Assembly (NCBI GenBank): GCA_021778115.1
Contig: JAJYCS010000006.1
Coordinates: 1-53,763 of the forward strand
Direction of reading: 5' to 3'
DNA: 53,763 bases
Source: Deltaproteobacteria bacterium
Lineage (GTDB): Bacteria; Desulfobacterota; Desulfuromonadia; Geobacterales; Pseudopelobacteraceae
The notes under the pieces were generated by a model. The model saw nothing but the letters and a program-made list of their open reading frames with translations. It searched no databases and was not told where the DNA came from. Positions 42,201 through 49,484 of this stretch are shown here, one piece after another; position 1 is the stretch's first letter, and the number at the start of each line of letters is the position of its first letter. The translations under genes were made by a program, and so were the position numbers.

Positions 42201-42651
42201 GGCGGTGTTGGGGGATGACCCGCTGACCTCCTATGGCCTTACGCGCCCTGTCCTGGCCTACCTCGCCGGTGGCGGAGGCGTCGATCCCGACGGGGGCCGC
42301 TTCCTGACGGAACGCTGCGCTGCGGTGGCCGCTGCCTGGAAACGCTGGTCGGCGCCCGTCCTGCCGGATGACGGCAGGCGTCTGGCCGCCGTGCTGGTGG
42401 TACCGGAGGTGGCCCGCTTTCTGTTGGCGCATGACGACCACGGGGTCACCTGGTTCAACAAGGAGCGTTTTGAGGAACTGATCCGCTGGCTGGCGGTCCG
42501 TGGCTGCCTTGAGCAGGCCCGGGGGAAGGTCGTGGTGCAGGTTCCGGTGGCGGAGCTCTGTCTGTTGGCTGCCGGGGCCGGGTATCGGCTGCGGCTCCTG
42601 CTGGAACTGGAGGCGGAACTCACGGCCGCTGCTGCTCCTATGCCCGGCTAA
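39247..42651 (+). CDS. Large GH13 (alpha-amylase-superfamily) protein
   Basis: 1134 residues. An unrecognised N-terminal helical region of ~300 residues is followed by a GH13 barrel: region I LASDMVPNHCG, region II IIRFDAAMTLAKKHY (nucleophile Asp), region III TLLLAEAFW (acid/base Glu) and region IV FMNNPDEKTAVEQFG, with Asp kept but the usual His absent, as in GlgE-type enzymes. A ~350-residue helical C-terminus follows. No signal peptide, so probably cytosolic. All three catalytic carboxylates are present, so it may be active on alpha-glucans or as a transferase. Confidence 0.8.
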   Translation: MPTLPATYFHLPLHLTGAARTTLKLDQILLPLLARHYPPIVLFRRLAAHLQKDRPAQLPPVSAAQLHLYGTLLEVFRYLVDRLAEGDTAGTLVAALGRSGLSQHTPPASAVLAGFVQLFPPAVPVREVTEPAQAQRILRELLLVRLAGENRAVVPFRHLFDDGELVRSTPYQEVMDRLTAALTQGPLLPGLGIPLMEALRAPLQSAPDSLAGQLGYIRDSWGHLLPRELFEGVLAAFDTLEEEQAARGVGGPGPSPVLEFSSAVMAGRLPAAAGHGAGYDQPEYEAFSPDADWMSNVVLMAKMTHVWLDQLSRSHGYPITRLDQIPDAELDQLAAWGFTGLWLIGLWERSPASRRIKELCGNPEAHASAYSLYDYTIAADLGGEPAFLNLRDRAWQRGIRLASDMVPNHCGIHSRWVQEHPDWFIQGDYPPFPGYRYHGEDLCPDPAVTIQIEDGYWSRDDAAVAFRMIDRRDGRTRFIYHGNDGTSIPWNDTAQLNYLLPEVREAVMQTILRVARLTPIIRFDAAMTLAKKHYQRLWFPQRGLGGGIPSRAEHAMSREQFDALFPREFWREVVDRVAREVPGTLLLAEAFWMMEGYFVRTLGMHRVYNSAFMNMLKAEDNAKYRQTIKNVLAFNPEILKRFVNFMNNPDEKTAVEQFGTQGKYFGACVLMCTMPGLPMFGHGQLQGFKEKYGMEYRRAYWDETVDQGLLQGHRIWIFPLLQRRWLFSGSERFALFDFRCHDGSLDENVFAYSNRAGGERAVVLYHNRHGRTAGWIREAAPVAVGDGGDGVRQGTLAEALELPGDAGCYLGFRDLATGLSYLRSGQELQERGLFVELTEYAFHLFWEFQELRESAEQPWGALCRELDGRGVPSLTEELVQFRHRPLIRAAAALFELLADRQPRQPLVAEPLDHAIRQLAAELPGEAPGDFEPQRLADDLGATHDPRVAAQTLRLVRRAGIGRRELPCGPLERRTLSAVLVTERLVAVLGDDPLTSYGLTRPVLAYLAGGGGVDPDGGRFLTERCAAVAAAWKRWSAPVLPDDGRRLAAVLVVPEVARFLLAHDDHGVTWFNKERFEELIRWLAVRGCLEQARGKVVVQVPVAELCLLAAGAGYRLRLLLELEAELTAAAAPMPG

Positions 42652-42713
42652 CCGACGTCAGGCCATCAGGACCTTCTCATAACCGCCGTGGCTGCGCTGC
42701 TGCTGCAGGCCGG

Positions 42714-43982
42714 TTACGACTGATCGGGTCGGAACTGCTTACGGGTCAGCTTGTCCCGATACATCAGGTTGTCGGCCAGCTTCATGGTGGTTTGCAACTC
42801 TCCCGGCTCTTCTGCAGTGGCCATCCCCAGTGAGAGGGAGCGGGCCGAGCTGTTCGGACGATCAGGACAGCCGTTTTCCCGGATCCGCTGCAGGGCTGCC
42901 TGGGCCACCCCGTGGTCGGTGCGGGGCAGCAGCACGGCAAACTCGTCACCACCGATCCGGGCCACCACATCGGCGGACCGAAAGGCTGCAAGCAGCACAT
43001 CCGCCGCCCCCTTGATCAAAAGGTCGCCGGCATCATGTCCGCAGGAGTCATTAACCGCCTTCAGGCCGTCAATATCGGCCATCACGATGCTCACCGGAAA
43101 GTCCCTGCCGGTGTCGAGGCGTTCCAGCTCGGCATCGAAGTACGCCCGGTTGTAGAGACCGGTCAGCGGGTCGTGGGTCCCCAGATAGTGCAGGCCCTCC
43201 TCGTACTTTTTGCGTTCGGTGATATCCTGGGATACCTTGAGAAAGCCGGTCACCGTACCGGCTGTGTCACGCAGGGGGCAGATCTTGACCGATTCCCAGA
43301 AGACAGTGCCGTCCTTGTGTCGGTTGGCCAGTTCGCCCTGCCACTCCCTGCCGGCAAGGATCGTCTCCCAAAGGGTTGTATACTGATCCGGCGAGGTCAG
43401 TCCCGATTTGAGGATACGAGGATTACGGCCCAGCACCTCCTCGGCGGTGTAGCCGCACAGTCGGGTAAACATGGCGTTCACATACTCGATGGCGCCGTTT
43501 AGCGAGGTAATCATCACCGGCGCCGGGGCCTGTTCCACGGCCTGTGAGAGCATCTGGATACGGGCCTCCTGCTGCTGTATCCTCCGTTTGAGCAGGATAT
43601 AGCTGCTGCAGGCCTCAATGGCACTGGTCAGCCGGGCAAAATCGACCGGTTTCTGCACATACTGGTTGACCCCCAGGGAGATGCACTCCAGCAGGTACTC
43701 GGTGTCGCTGTAGGCGGTCAGCATGATCAACTGGCGATCACGGTCCAGTTTGCGGATCTCGCGGCACATCTCCAGGCCGCTCAGGTATGGCATCATGATA
43801 TCGGAGAGCACGATGTCCGGTTGTTTTTCGCGGTACAGCGCCAGACCGTCCCGGCCGTTTTCAGCCACGTAGAGGTCGGTCACCACCCGTTGCAGGATGC
43901 GGGAGACCTGTTCGCGGGTAACCCGCTCATCCTCGACGTAGAGCAGGGAGATGTCGTAATGATCAATAGCGTCTGTCTTCAT
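42714..43982 (-). CDS. Response regulator-PAS-diguanylate cyclase
   Basis: 422 residues from ATG 43982; an upstream open frame reads through the DUF362 gene and is rejected. Domains: REC (LLYVEDERVTREQ, phospho-acceptor Asp in IVLSDIMMP, Lys in VQKPVDF), PAS/PAC (residues ~140-260, IEYVNAMFTRLCGY, GFLKVSQDITERKKYEEGL) and GGDEF with the active-site GGDEF near residue 350. An RSAD (RxxD) I-site lies five residues before it. Makes c-di-GMP, with product inhibition expected. No cognate kinase in the window. Confidence 0.95.
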   Translation of the reverse strand: MKTDAIDHYDISLLYVEDERVTREQVSRILQRVVTDLYVAENGRDGLALYREKQPDIVLSDIMMPYLSGLEMCREIRKLDRDRQLIMLTAYSDTEYLLECISLGVNQYVQKPVDFARLTSAIEACSSYILLKRRIQQQEARIQMLSQAVEQAPAPVMITSLNGAIEYVNAMFTRLCGYTAEEVLGRNPRILKSGLTSPDQYTTLWETILAGREWQGELANRHKDGTVFWESVKICPLRDTAGTVTGFLKVSQDITERKKYEEGLHYLGTHDPLTGLYNRAYFDAELERLDTGRDFPVSIVMADIDGLKAVNDSCGHDAGDLLIKGAADVLLAAFRSADVVARIGGDEFAVLLPRTDHGVAQAALQRIRENGCPDRPNSSARSLSLGMATAEEPGELQTTMKLADNLMYRDKLTRKQFRPDQS

Positions 43983-44069
43983 GTTCACCCGCTGTTTCTG
44001 CGTAGGTCCTGTCGTACTCGGATGTTGCTTCGTAGTGTAACGTAAGCTGGAAAAAGTGCAAGGAACCTT

Positions 44070-45239
44070 ATGGAACAGGTTGTGCTGACCCGCTGTGCGG
44101 GGTATGAATTGCCGCAGCTGCGACATCGGGTAGGGGAGCTGCTGGCGCCGTTGGGAGGTATGGGCCGTTTTGTCCGGCCGGGGCAGCGGGTGCTGCTCAA
44201 ACCCAATATGCTGGCTGCAAAGCGACCGGAGGCTGCGGTCACCACCCATCCGGCCCTGGTGCAGGCGGTGGGGGAGCTGGTTCAGGAGGCGGGAGGGGAG
44301 GTGCTGATTGGCGACAGCCCCGGCATCGGTTCCCTGGAGCGGGTGGCCGAGCGGTGCGGGATTGCATCGGTTGCCGGAGCGCTGGGTGCGCGGTTGATCG
44401 CCTTTCAGACGATCGACCAGGTGGCCGGTGGCGGTACCTTCCGGCAGCTTGAACTTTCCCGGGAGTTCCTTGCGGCGGATGTCGTCATCAACCTGCCCAA
44501 GCTCAAGACCCACGAGATGATGACCATGACCTGCGGGGTGAAGAACCTGTATGGCGCGGTGGTGGGGACTGCAAAGGCGGGCCTGCATCTCACCGCTGGC
44601 CGTTCCCGGGAGCTGTTCGCCGGGCTGTTGCTGGAGATCGCCCAGGCGCGCCAGGTGGCGCTGACCATTGTGGATGCTCTGGTGGCCATGGAGGGGGATG
44701 GCCCCAACAGCGGCACGCCACGGCAGCTGGGGCTGCTCGTGGCCGGTCTTAATCCGGTGGCGGTGGATCTGGTGGCGGCCCGTCTGATCGGCATCCCGAC
44801 AGAACTGCTGCCGATCGAACAGGAGGCGCGCCGGCGTGGGATACAAGGCGCACGGTGGGAGGAGATCGAGCTATTGGGGGAGCCGTTTGTGCCTGAGGCG
44901 GCACCGTTCAGGCTGCCCCAGGGGCTTGACCCGCAATTCGGTCTGCCCCGCCCGTTGCAACATCTGCTGCGGCGTTACCTGACCCCGCTGCCGGCAGCCG
45001 ACCGGGAGCGCTGTGTGCAGTGCGGTGTCTGTCGTGATGCCTGCCCGCCGGGGGCGATCACCCTCACGAAAAACGCCCTGAAGGTGGATTCAGGGCGGTG
45101 CATTCGGTGCTGGTGCTGCCGGGAGCTCTGTCCGCACCATGCGCTCATGGTCAGGCGCAGCCTGCTGCTACGGTTGTTGCGGGGAAAGCGGGGGTTGCAT
45201 CACCCCTCGTCATCTTCACCCAGGGGGATCTCCCGGTAG
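44070..45239 (+). CDS. DUF362 protein with C-terminal 2x[4Fe-4S] ferredoxin domain
   Basis: 389 residues. The DUF362 domain (VLLKPNMLAAKRPEAAVTTHPALVQAV, IGDSPG, VINLPKLKTHEMMTMTCGVKNLYG) spans residues ~35-290. The C-terminal ferredoxin has CVQCGVCRDACPPGAI and CIRCWCCRELCPHHAL, two CxxCxxCxxxCP-type motifs. Members of the family are found with corrinoid/archaeal-type iron-sulfur systems, but the reaction is unknown. ATG 44070 follows AAGGAACC. The last 40 bp overlap the convergent DksA-like gene. Confidence 0.88.
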   Translation: MEQVVLTRCAGYELPQLRHRVGELLAPLGGMGRFVRPGQRVLLKPNMLAAKRPEAAVTTHPALVQAVGELVQEAGGEVLIGDSPGIGSLERVAERCGIASVAGALGARLIAFQTIDQVAGGGTFRQLELSREFLAADVVINLPKLKTHEMMTMTCGVKNLYGAVVGTAKAGLHLTAGRSRELFAGLLLEIAQARQVALTIVDALVAMEGDGPNSGTPRQLGLLVAGLNPVAVDLVAARLIGIPTELLPIEQEARRRGIQGARWEEIELLGEPFVPEAAPFRLPQGLDPQFGLPRPLQHLLRRYLTPLPAADRERCVQCGVCRDACPPGAITLTKNALKVDSGRCIRCWCCRELCPHHALMVRRSLLLRLLRGKRGLHHPSSSSPRGISR

Positions 45240-45964
45240 GCCCGGTCCTCTTCAACACGTCGCGTCTGGGCCTGCAACCGCTCCAGATCGGACTTGCACT
45301 TGACGCAGTGTCGGGTGAACGGCATCGCCTTCAGGCGGCCCAGGGGGATCTCCTCGTCACACTCCTCGCAGATGCCGTACTCTCCTTCAGCCATCCGCAG
45401 CAGGGCGTCGTCGATATTATGCAGTTTCTGCCGTTCCCGGTCGCTTAAGAGCAACTCCAGTTCCCGGTCCCGCTCCGACGAGGCCTGATCGTAGATATCG
45501 CCGGTGGTCTCCTCACCCACGGTGGCCTCGGAACCGCTCTTTATCGAGCGGGTGATCTCCTGGAGGGTGGCCTCTTTCATCCCGGTCAGCAGTTCTCGGA
45601 TCTCATCCCATTTTTGTTTTTTACCCGCAGGCGGCTTGGGTGAGGGTACCGTAGAGACCGGCGCGGTAACGGTCGGCGCTGCCGGCTTGGGGGTCGGTTT
45701 AAGTTCCGGTTTGGGTGTAGTACTCTTAGGCGACGGTTTGGCGGCCGCTGGTCGTGAGGTAGCTTCCTGCCCCTCTTTGGGGGCCGTTTTCCCCTTCGCT
45801 GGGGGTTTGGATGAAGCCGTCCCCCCCGTCTTTGCCGTCGTCGGTTTTGGGGCAGGTTTCGGTGAGGGCGGCTTTATCGGAGAGGTGGACTGGGCCCCCT
45901 TGGGGGGAACGCCAGCAGCCTTCGCCGGTTTGGCGGTCGCGGGTGTGTTGGTCTTGGTAGCCAT
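45200..45964 (-). CDS. DksA/TraR-type zinc-finger protein with long low-complexity extension
   Basis: 254 residues from ATG 45964 (GGAG six bases upstream). Residues ~1-130 are Ala/Pro/Lys/Thr/Ser-rich (TKTNTPATAKPAKAAGV ..., PKPTTAK, SKPPAKGKTAPKEG). The C-terminal part has the DksA-type coiled coil (ITRSIKSGSEATV ..., SERDRELELLLSDRERQKLHNIDDALLRM) and a zinc finger C-x2-C-x17-C-x2-C (CEECDEEIPLGRLKA ... HCVKC). Such proteins enter the RNA polymerase secondary channel. The extension is unusual for DksA and resembles disordered tails of nucleoid proteins. Confidence 0.85.
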   Translation of the reverse strand: MATKTNTPATAKPAKAAGVPPKGAQSTSPIKPPSPKPAPKPTTAKTGGTASSKPPAKGKTAPKEGQEATSRPAAAKPSPKSTTPKPELKPTPKPAAPTVTAPVSTVPSPKPPAGKKQKWDEIRELLTGMKEATLQEITRSIKSGSEATVGEETTGDIYDQASSERDRELELLLSDRERQKLHNIDDALLRMAEGEYGICEECDEEIPLGRLKAMPFTRHCVKCKSDLERLQAQTRRVEEDRAYREIPLGEDDEG

Positions 45965-46098
45965 TGCAACTCCAGTGCAGGCGTGACGGTTGCCCGGTAA
46001 AATGGCCGCAATAACTACCAAAAAAGCGCCCTGCTGTCAAGGATAATGCCGGTTGTTCCGGAGTGGCCGAAGTATCCGCCCTGAATTGCCCGAGAGTC

Positions 46099-46163
46099 CC
46101 GTCTTGCCTCCGGCGGCAGAACGTGCGATAAGACGGCAGTCGGAACCCCACTACTCTGGGGAG
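46099..46163 (+). promoter_or_regulatory. Hairpins in the pelA leader, one covering the ribosome-binding site
   Basis: Stem CCGTCTT (46099-46105) / AAGACGG (46130-46136) closes a first hairpin. CCCCA (46146-46150) / TGGGG (46157-46161) closes a second, whose 3' arm contains four of the six bases of the pelA Shine-Dalgarno GGGGAG (46158-46163). Opening this stem would be needed for translation. No GEMM (c-di-GMP) riboswitch motif was found in the 204-bp gap. Confidence 0.4.
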
Positions 46164-46168
46164 TTATT

Positions 46169-48925
46169 GTGCGCCTGTGGCCTGTTCGCATACTTTGCCC
46201 CCTTGCCCTGCTGCTGGGCTGCCTGCTTCCGTCAACGGTACGAGCGTCCTCTCCCCTTGCCTCGGTGGCGCTGTACTACGCCCCCCGACCACCTCTCGAT
46301 GAACTCCATGCCTTTGATGTCGTTGTTGTGGACCCCTCTGCTGACGGCGTCGACCCTGTCGTCTACCGTACCTCCCACAGCCAACTATTCGCCTATCTCA
46401 GCGTCGGGGAGGTCACCCCTGACCGTCCGTATTACCGTGAGATGCAGCCCGCATGGTTTGTTGCCGACAACAGGGTCTGGAAGAGCAGGGTGGTTGCGTT
46501 GGACGATCCTGACTGGCGTGCCTTTTTTCTGGACCGGGTGCTGGAACCCCTCTGGCGGGCCGGGTACCGTGGATTTTTCCTCGATACGCTGGATTCGTAT
46601 CAGCTGGTTCCGGATGCAAAACGCCACGCCGCCCTGCGGGCTGGTCTGGTGGCGGTTATTCGGGCCATCAAACAGCGACACCCCCAGGTCCAGTTGATTC
46701 TGAATCGGGGGTTTGAGCTGCTGGATCAGGTGAAGGACTGCACCGTTGCCGTTGCCGCTGAGTCCCTGTTCCAGACCTTTGATCCGAAAACCGGTCTCTA
46801 CGGTGAGGTGCCGGTGCAGGACCGCCAATGGTTGTTGGATCGTTTTGCCGAGGTGAAGAAGACCGGCCTGCCGGTGATCAGTATCGACTATGTAACGCCG
46901 AAAGACCGTGCCCTGGCTCGGAGTACGGCGGCTCGCATTGCGGCCTTGGGGGTTATCCCCTGGGTGACGGACAAGGATCTGGCCTCTCTTGGGGTGGGCA
47001 GCGTGGAGGTGCTCCCACGAAAGATCCTGGGGCTGTATGACGGCAGGGAGGGGCCGGACCCTGTCTACACCGATCTGCAGCGCCTGGCGGTGATGCCGCT
47101 CAACTACCTGGGGTACCAGATCGAGCTGCATGATCTGCGCAAACCCCTCCCCTCCGGCCTCTTGATCGGTCGTTATGCCGGCATCCTGATCTGGCCCTAC
47201 TCAGACGCATCCGGTCAGCGGTTGCTTCCCTGGGTCTCCCGCCAGATCGAGGCAGGGATGAAGGTCCTCTTTTTGAGCCGTTTCGGGATCCCCGCCCGGC
47301 AGGCCGCCGTTCCCCTAGGACTTGGCTACGACAGTGGGCCCCCCCCTCGCCATCTTGACATACTGCACCAAAGTTCGTTATTGGGCTATGAGCTACCGGT
47401 GCTCCCCAGCCCCGATCTCTTTGTGCCGATCAGGCTAAAAGTGGGGACACCCCTCTTGACACTTGGTCGAGACAAACATCCTGTGAGCGATCCGGTGGCG
47501 TTAACCCCCTGGGGTGGCTATGCCCTTGCGCCGTTTGTCACTGCCCAGCCGATGACCGCTACCGCCCGCTGGGTGCTGGACCCGTTTCTCTTCTTTCCCC
47601 GTGCCCTGCAGTTGCCGCTGCAGCCGGCCCCCGATGTCACCACCGGCAACGGGGTTCGCTTCTTGTTTAGCCATATTGACGCCGACGGCTTTGAGAGTCG
47701 GGTGGAGCGGCCCGGCGGACCTCTGGCGGTGACGGAACTGAGGCAGCGTATCCTGGAGCGATACCGGATACCCACTACCTTCTCGGTGATCACCAGCATG
47801 CTGGGGGACCAGGGGTACCATCCCCGCGAGTCGCCGCTTTTACGGGCCGAGGCCCGTAAGGTCTTTGCCCTCCCCTGGGTTGAGGCGGGCAGCCATACCT
47901 TTTCTCATCCGTTTTATTGGCAGGATACCGAACTTGCCAAGCGAAACTACACCGTGCAGTATCTGCCGCTTCCCGGCTACCGGTTTAACCCCCTGCAGGA
48001 GATCGCTGGCTCAGCCGCTTTTATCAACACCCGTCTGCTCCCCCCCGGCAAACGGGTGAAACTTCTGCAGTGGTCAGGCGATTGCACCCCCGGCGCCGAT
48101 GCCCTGGCGATCACCTATGGGGCCGGACTTGGTAACATAAACGGCGGTGAAACCACCATTACCCGGGCCAACAACAGTATGACCCTGGTGGCGCCGCTGG
48201 GGGTCTTCAAGGGGGAGTACTTTCAGGTCTTTGCCCCCAACCAGAATGAGAACGTCTACACCAACGACTGGACCGGGCCGTTCTACGGGTACCGACGGGT
48301 GATTGAGACCTTTCAGATGACCGATACCCCCAGAAGGTTGAAGCCTATCAATATCTACCACCACGTCTATTCGGTCACCAAGGAAGCCTCCCGTCGGGCG
48401 CTAGAAGATGTGTACACCTGGGCACTGGCCCAGAAGCCCCATATCATCTACGCCTACGATTATTTCACCAAGGTGCTGGACTTTAACCGCACCGTGGTGG
48501 CCCGTGACGGCGACGGATGGCTAATCCGGAATAGGGGGGACCTGCGGGAACTGCGGCTGCCAAAGGGAGCAGGGTATCCCGATCTGGACCAGAGCAGGAA
48601 TATACTGGGCTTTCATACCCACGGTGACAGTCGCTATGTACACCTGGGGCCAGGAGGCGAAGCCTACCTGGCCCTGGCATCACGGCCTCCGGGTAAACCG
48701 TGGCTCGAGCAGGCAGGGGCCTCGGTGACCGCCTTTACCCGGACCGATCAGGGGATGGCCCTTACCCTGCACAGTTACAGCGCCACCAGCGCCAGTTTTG
48801 GTAACGCCCAGGGCTGTCACCTCGCCAGACCGGACGGAACCACGTTCCGGACCCGGCTGGAGAACGCACTGCTAACTGTCGAACTCTCTGCGGGAAGCAC
48901 CTCCCTTGTCCTCGTCTGCCCCTGA
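46169..48925 (+). CDS. pelA: PelA: bifunctional Pel polysaccharide hydrolase/deacetylase
   Basis: 918 residues from GTG 46169 (GGGGAG at five bases), with signal peptide MRLWPVRILCPLALLLGCLL. An N-terminal GH166-type glycosidase domain (residues ~30-290) has FFLDTLD around Asp139 and the catalytic-type Glu198 in AVAAESLF. A CE4-like deacetylase domain follows, with IDADG (Asp504/506) and the HTFSH zinc motif (His576/His580). Length and order match P. aeruginosa PelA (948 aa). Deacetylates and trims the GalNAc-rich Pel polymer in the periplasm. First gene of the operon pelA-pelB-pelB-pelC-pelD. Confidence 0.95.
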   Translation: MRLWPVRILCPLALLLGCLLPSTVRASSPLASVALYYAPRPPLDELHAFDVVVVDPSADGVDPVVYRTSHSQLFAYLSVGEVTPDRPYYREMQPAWFVADNRVWKSRVVALDDPDWRAFFLDRVLEPLWRAGYRGFFLDTLDSYQLVPDAKRHAALRAGLVAVIRAIKQRHPQVQLILNRGFELLDQVKDCTVAVAAESLFQTFDPKTGLYGEVPVQDRQWLLDRFAEVKKTGLPVISIDYVTPKDRALARSTAARIAALGVIPWVTDKDLASLGVGSVEVLPRKILGLYDGREGPDPVYTDLQRLAVMPLNYLGYQIELHDLRKPLPSGLLIGRYAGILIWPYSDASGQRLLPWVSRQIEAGMKVLFLSRFGIPARQAAVPLGLGYDSGPPPRHLDILHQSSLLGYELPVLPSPDLFVPIRLKVGTPLLTLGRDKHPVSDPVALTPWGGYALAPFVTAQPMTATARWVLDPFLFFPRALQLPLQPAPDVTTGNGVRFLFSHIDADGFESRVERPGGPLAVTELRQRILERYRIPTTFSVITSMLGDQGYHPRESPLLRAEARKVFALPWVEAGSHTFSHPFYWQDTELAKRNYTVQYLPLPGYRFNPLQEIAGSAAFINTRLLPPGKRVKLLQWSGDCTPGADALAITYGAGLGNINGGETTITRANNSMTLVAPLGVFKGEYFQVFAPNQNENVYTNDWTGPFYGYRRVIETFQMTDTPRRLKPINIYHHVYSVTKEASRRALEDVYTWALAQKPHIIYAYDYFTKVLDFNRTVVARDGDGWLIRNRGDLRELRLPKGAGYPDLDQSRNILGFHTHGDSRYVHLGPGGEAYLALASRPPGKPWLEQAGASVTAFTRTDQGMALTLHSYSATSASFGNAQGCHLARPDGTTFRTRLENALLTVELSAGSTSLVLVCP

Positions 48926-48929
48926 AGGC

Positions 48930-49484
48930 ATGCCTGGTCGGGAACGTTTTGCCGGCCCTCTGGTGGTGGCTGGGGTGCTGGCCGGTTTTCTGTCCCTGCT
49001 GCTGTTGCTCTATCCCGGGCATTCCCTGCGTCGTCTGCTGTTGGCACAGGGGGGGCAGAGCGCCGCCGGCAGGGTCTACCTGGCGGCCCTGCTGCGTGAA
49101 TATCCTGAGGATAGGCAGTTGCATGAGGCCGTAAACCGACTGACCAAAGAAGGCCTTCCCCAGGGGCCTTCACCACGGGCCGTTGTAACGGTCCCCCTGG
49201 GCGCTGCCGCCCGCTATCGAGCCGATGCCGACCAGGCCTTTGCCACCATGGCTGCGGCCACAACCCGCACAGCGAAGCGTGCAGCCTTTATCCGGGGGGT
49301 CCAGACCCTGCAGTCCGGCAATCTGGTGCGCGAGGCGCTTCGAGCGGGGGAAGAACACTTGGGGCCATTGGCACATGATCGGGAGGCCCTGGTTGTCATG
49401 ACCCGGATAGCACTGGCGGCTGATCGTCCCGATAAGGCCCAGATCTTCATCAAACGGGCACTGGGTATCGAGGACAGCCCGTGA
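48930..49484 (+). CDS. PelB N-terminal-type protein (membrane anchor and TPR)
   Basis: 184 residues from ATG 48930, four bases after the pelA stop; an upstream TTG at 48906 overlaps pelA. One uncleaved-looking transmembrane helix FAGPLVVAGVLAGFLSLLLLLYPG near residues 6-30, then helical TPR-like repeats (AGRVYLAALLREYPEDRQL; ALVVMTRIALAADRPDKAQIFIKRAL). In P. aeruginosa PelB this inner-membrane helix and TPR start are part of a ~1190-residue protein. Here they form a separate chain that ends in a GTGA overlap with the next gene. Confidence 0.7.
   Translation: MPGRERFAGPLVVAGVLAGFLSLLLLLYPGHSLRRLLLAQGGQSAAGRVYLAALLREYPEDRQLHEAVNRLTKEGLPQGPSPRAVVTVPLGAAARYRADADQAFATMAAATTRTAKRAAFIRGVQTLQSGNLVREALRAGEEHLGPLAHDREALVVMTRIALAADRPDKAQIFIKRALGIEDSP

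Noticed and set aside
44070-44846. Extension of the diguanylate cyclase to 44846
   Set aside because: The added frame is antisense to the certain DUF362 gene. The MKTDAI start at 43982 gives the proper REC domain N-terminus.
46019-46168. c-di-GMP (GEMM) riboswitch ahead of pelA
   Set aside because: The required core elements could not be found in the gap; only simple hairpins are present.
48930-49484. Frameshift in pelB
   Set aside because: Each part has a proper start, the junction is a GTGA overlap and the second part has its own signal peptide, so a biological split is the better reading.
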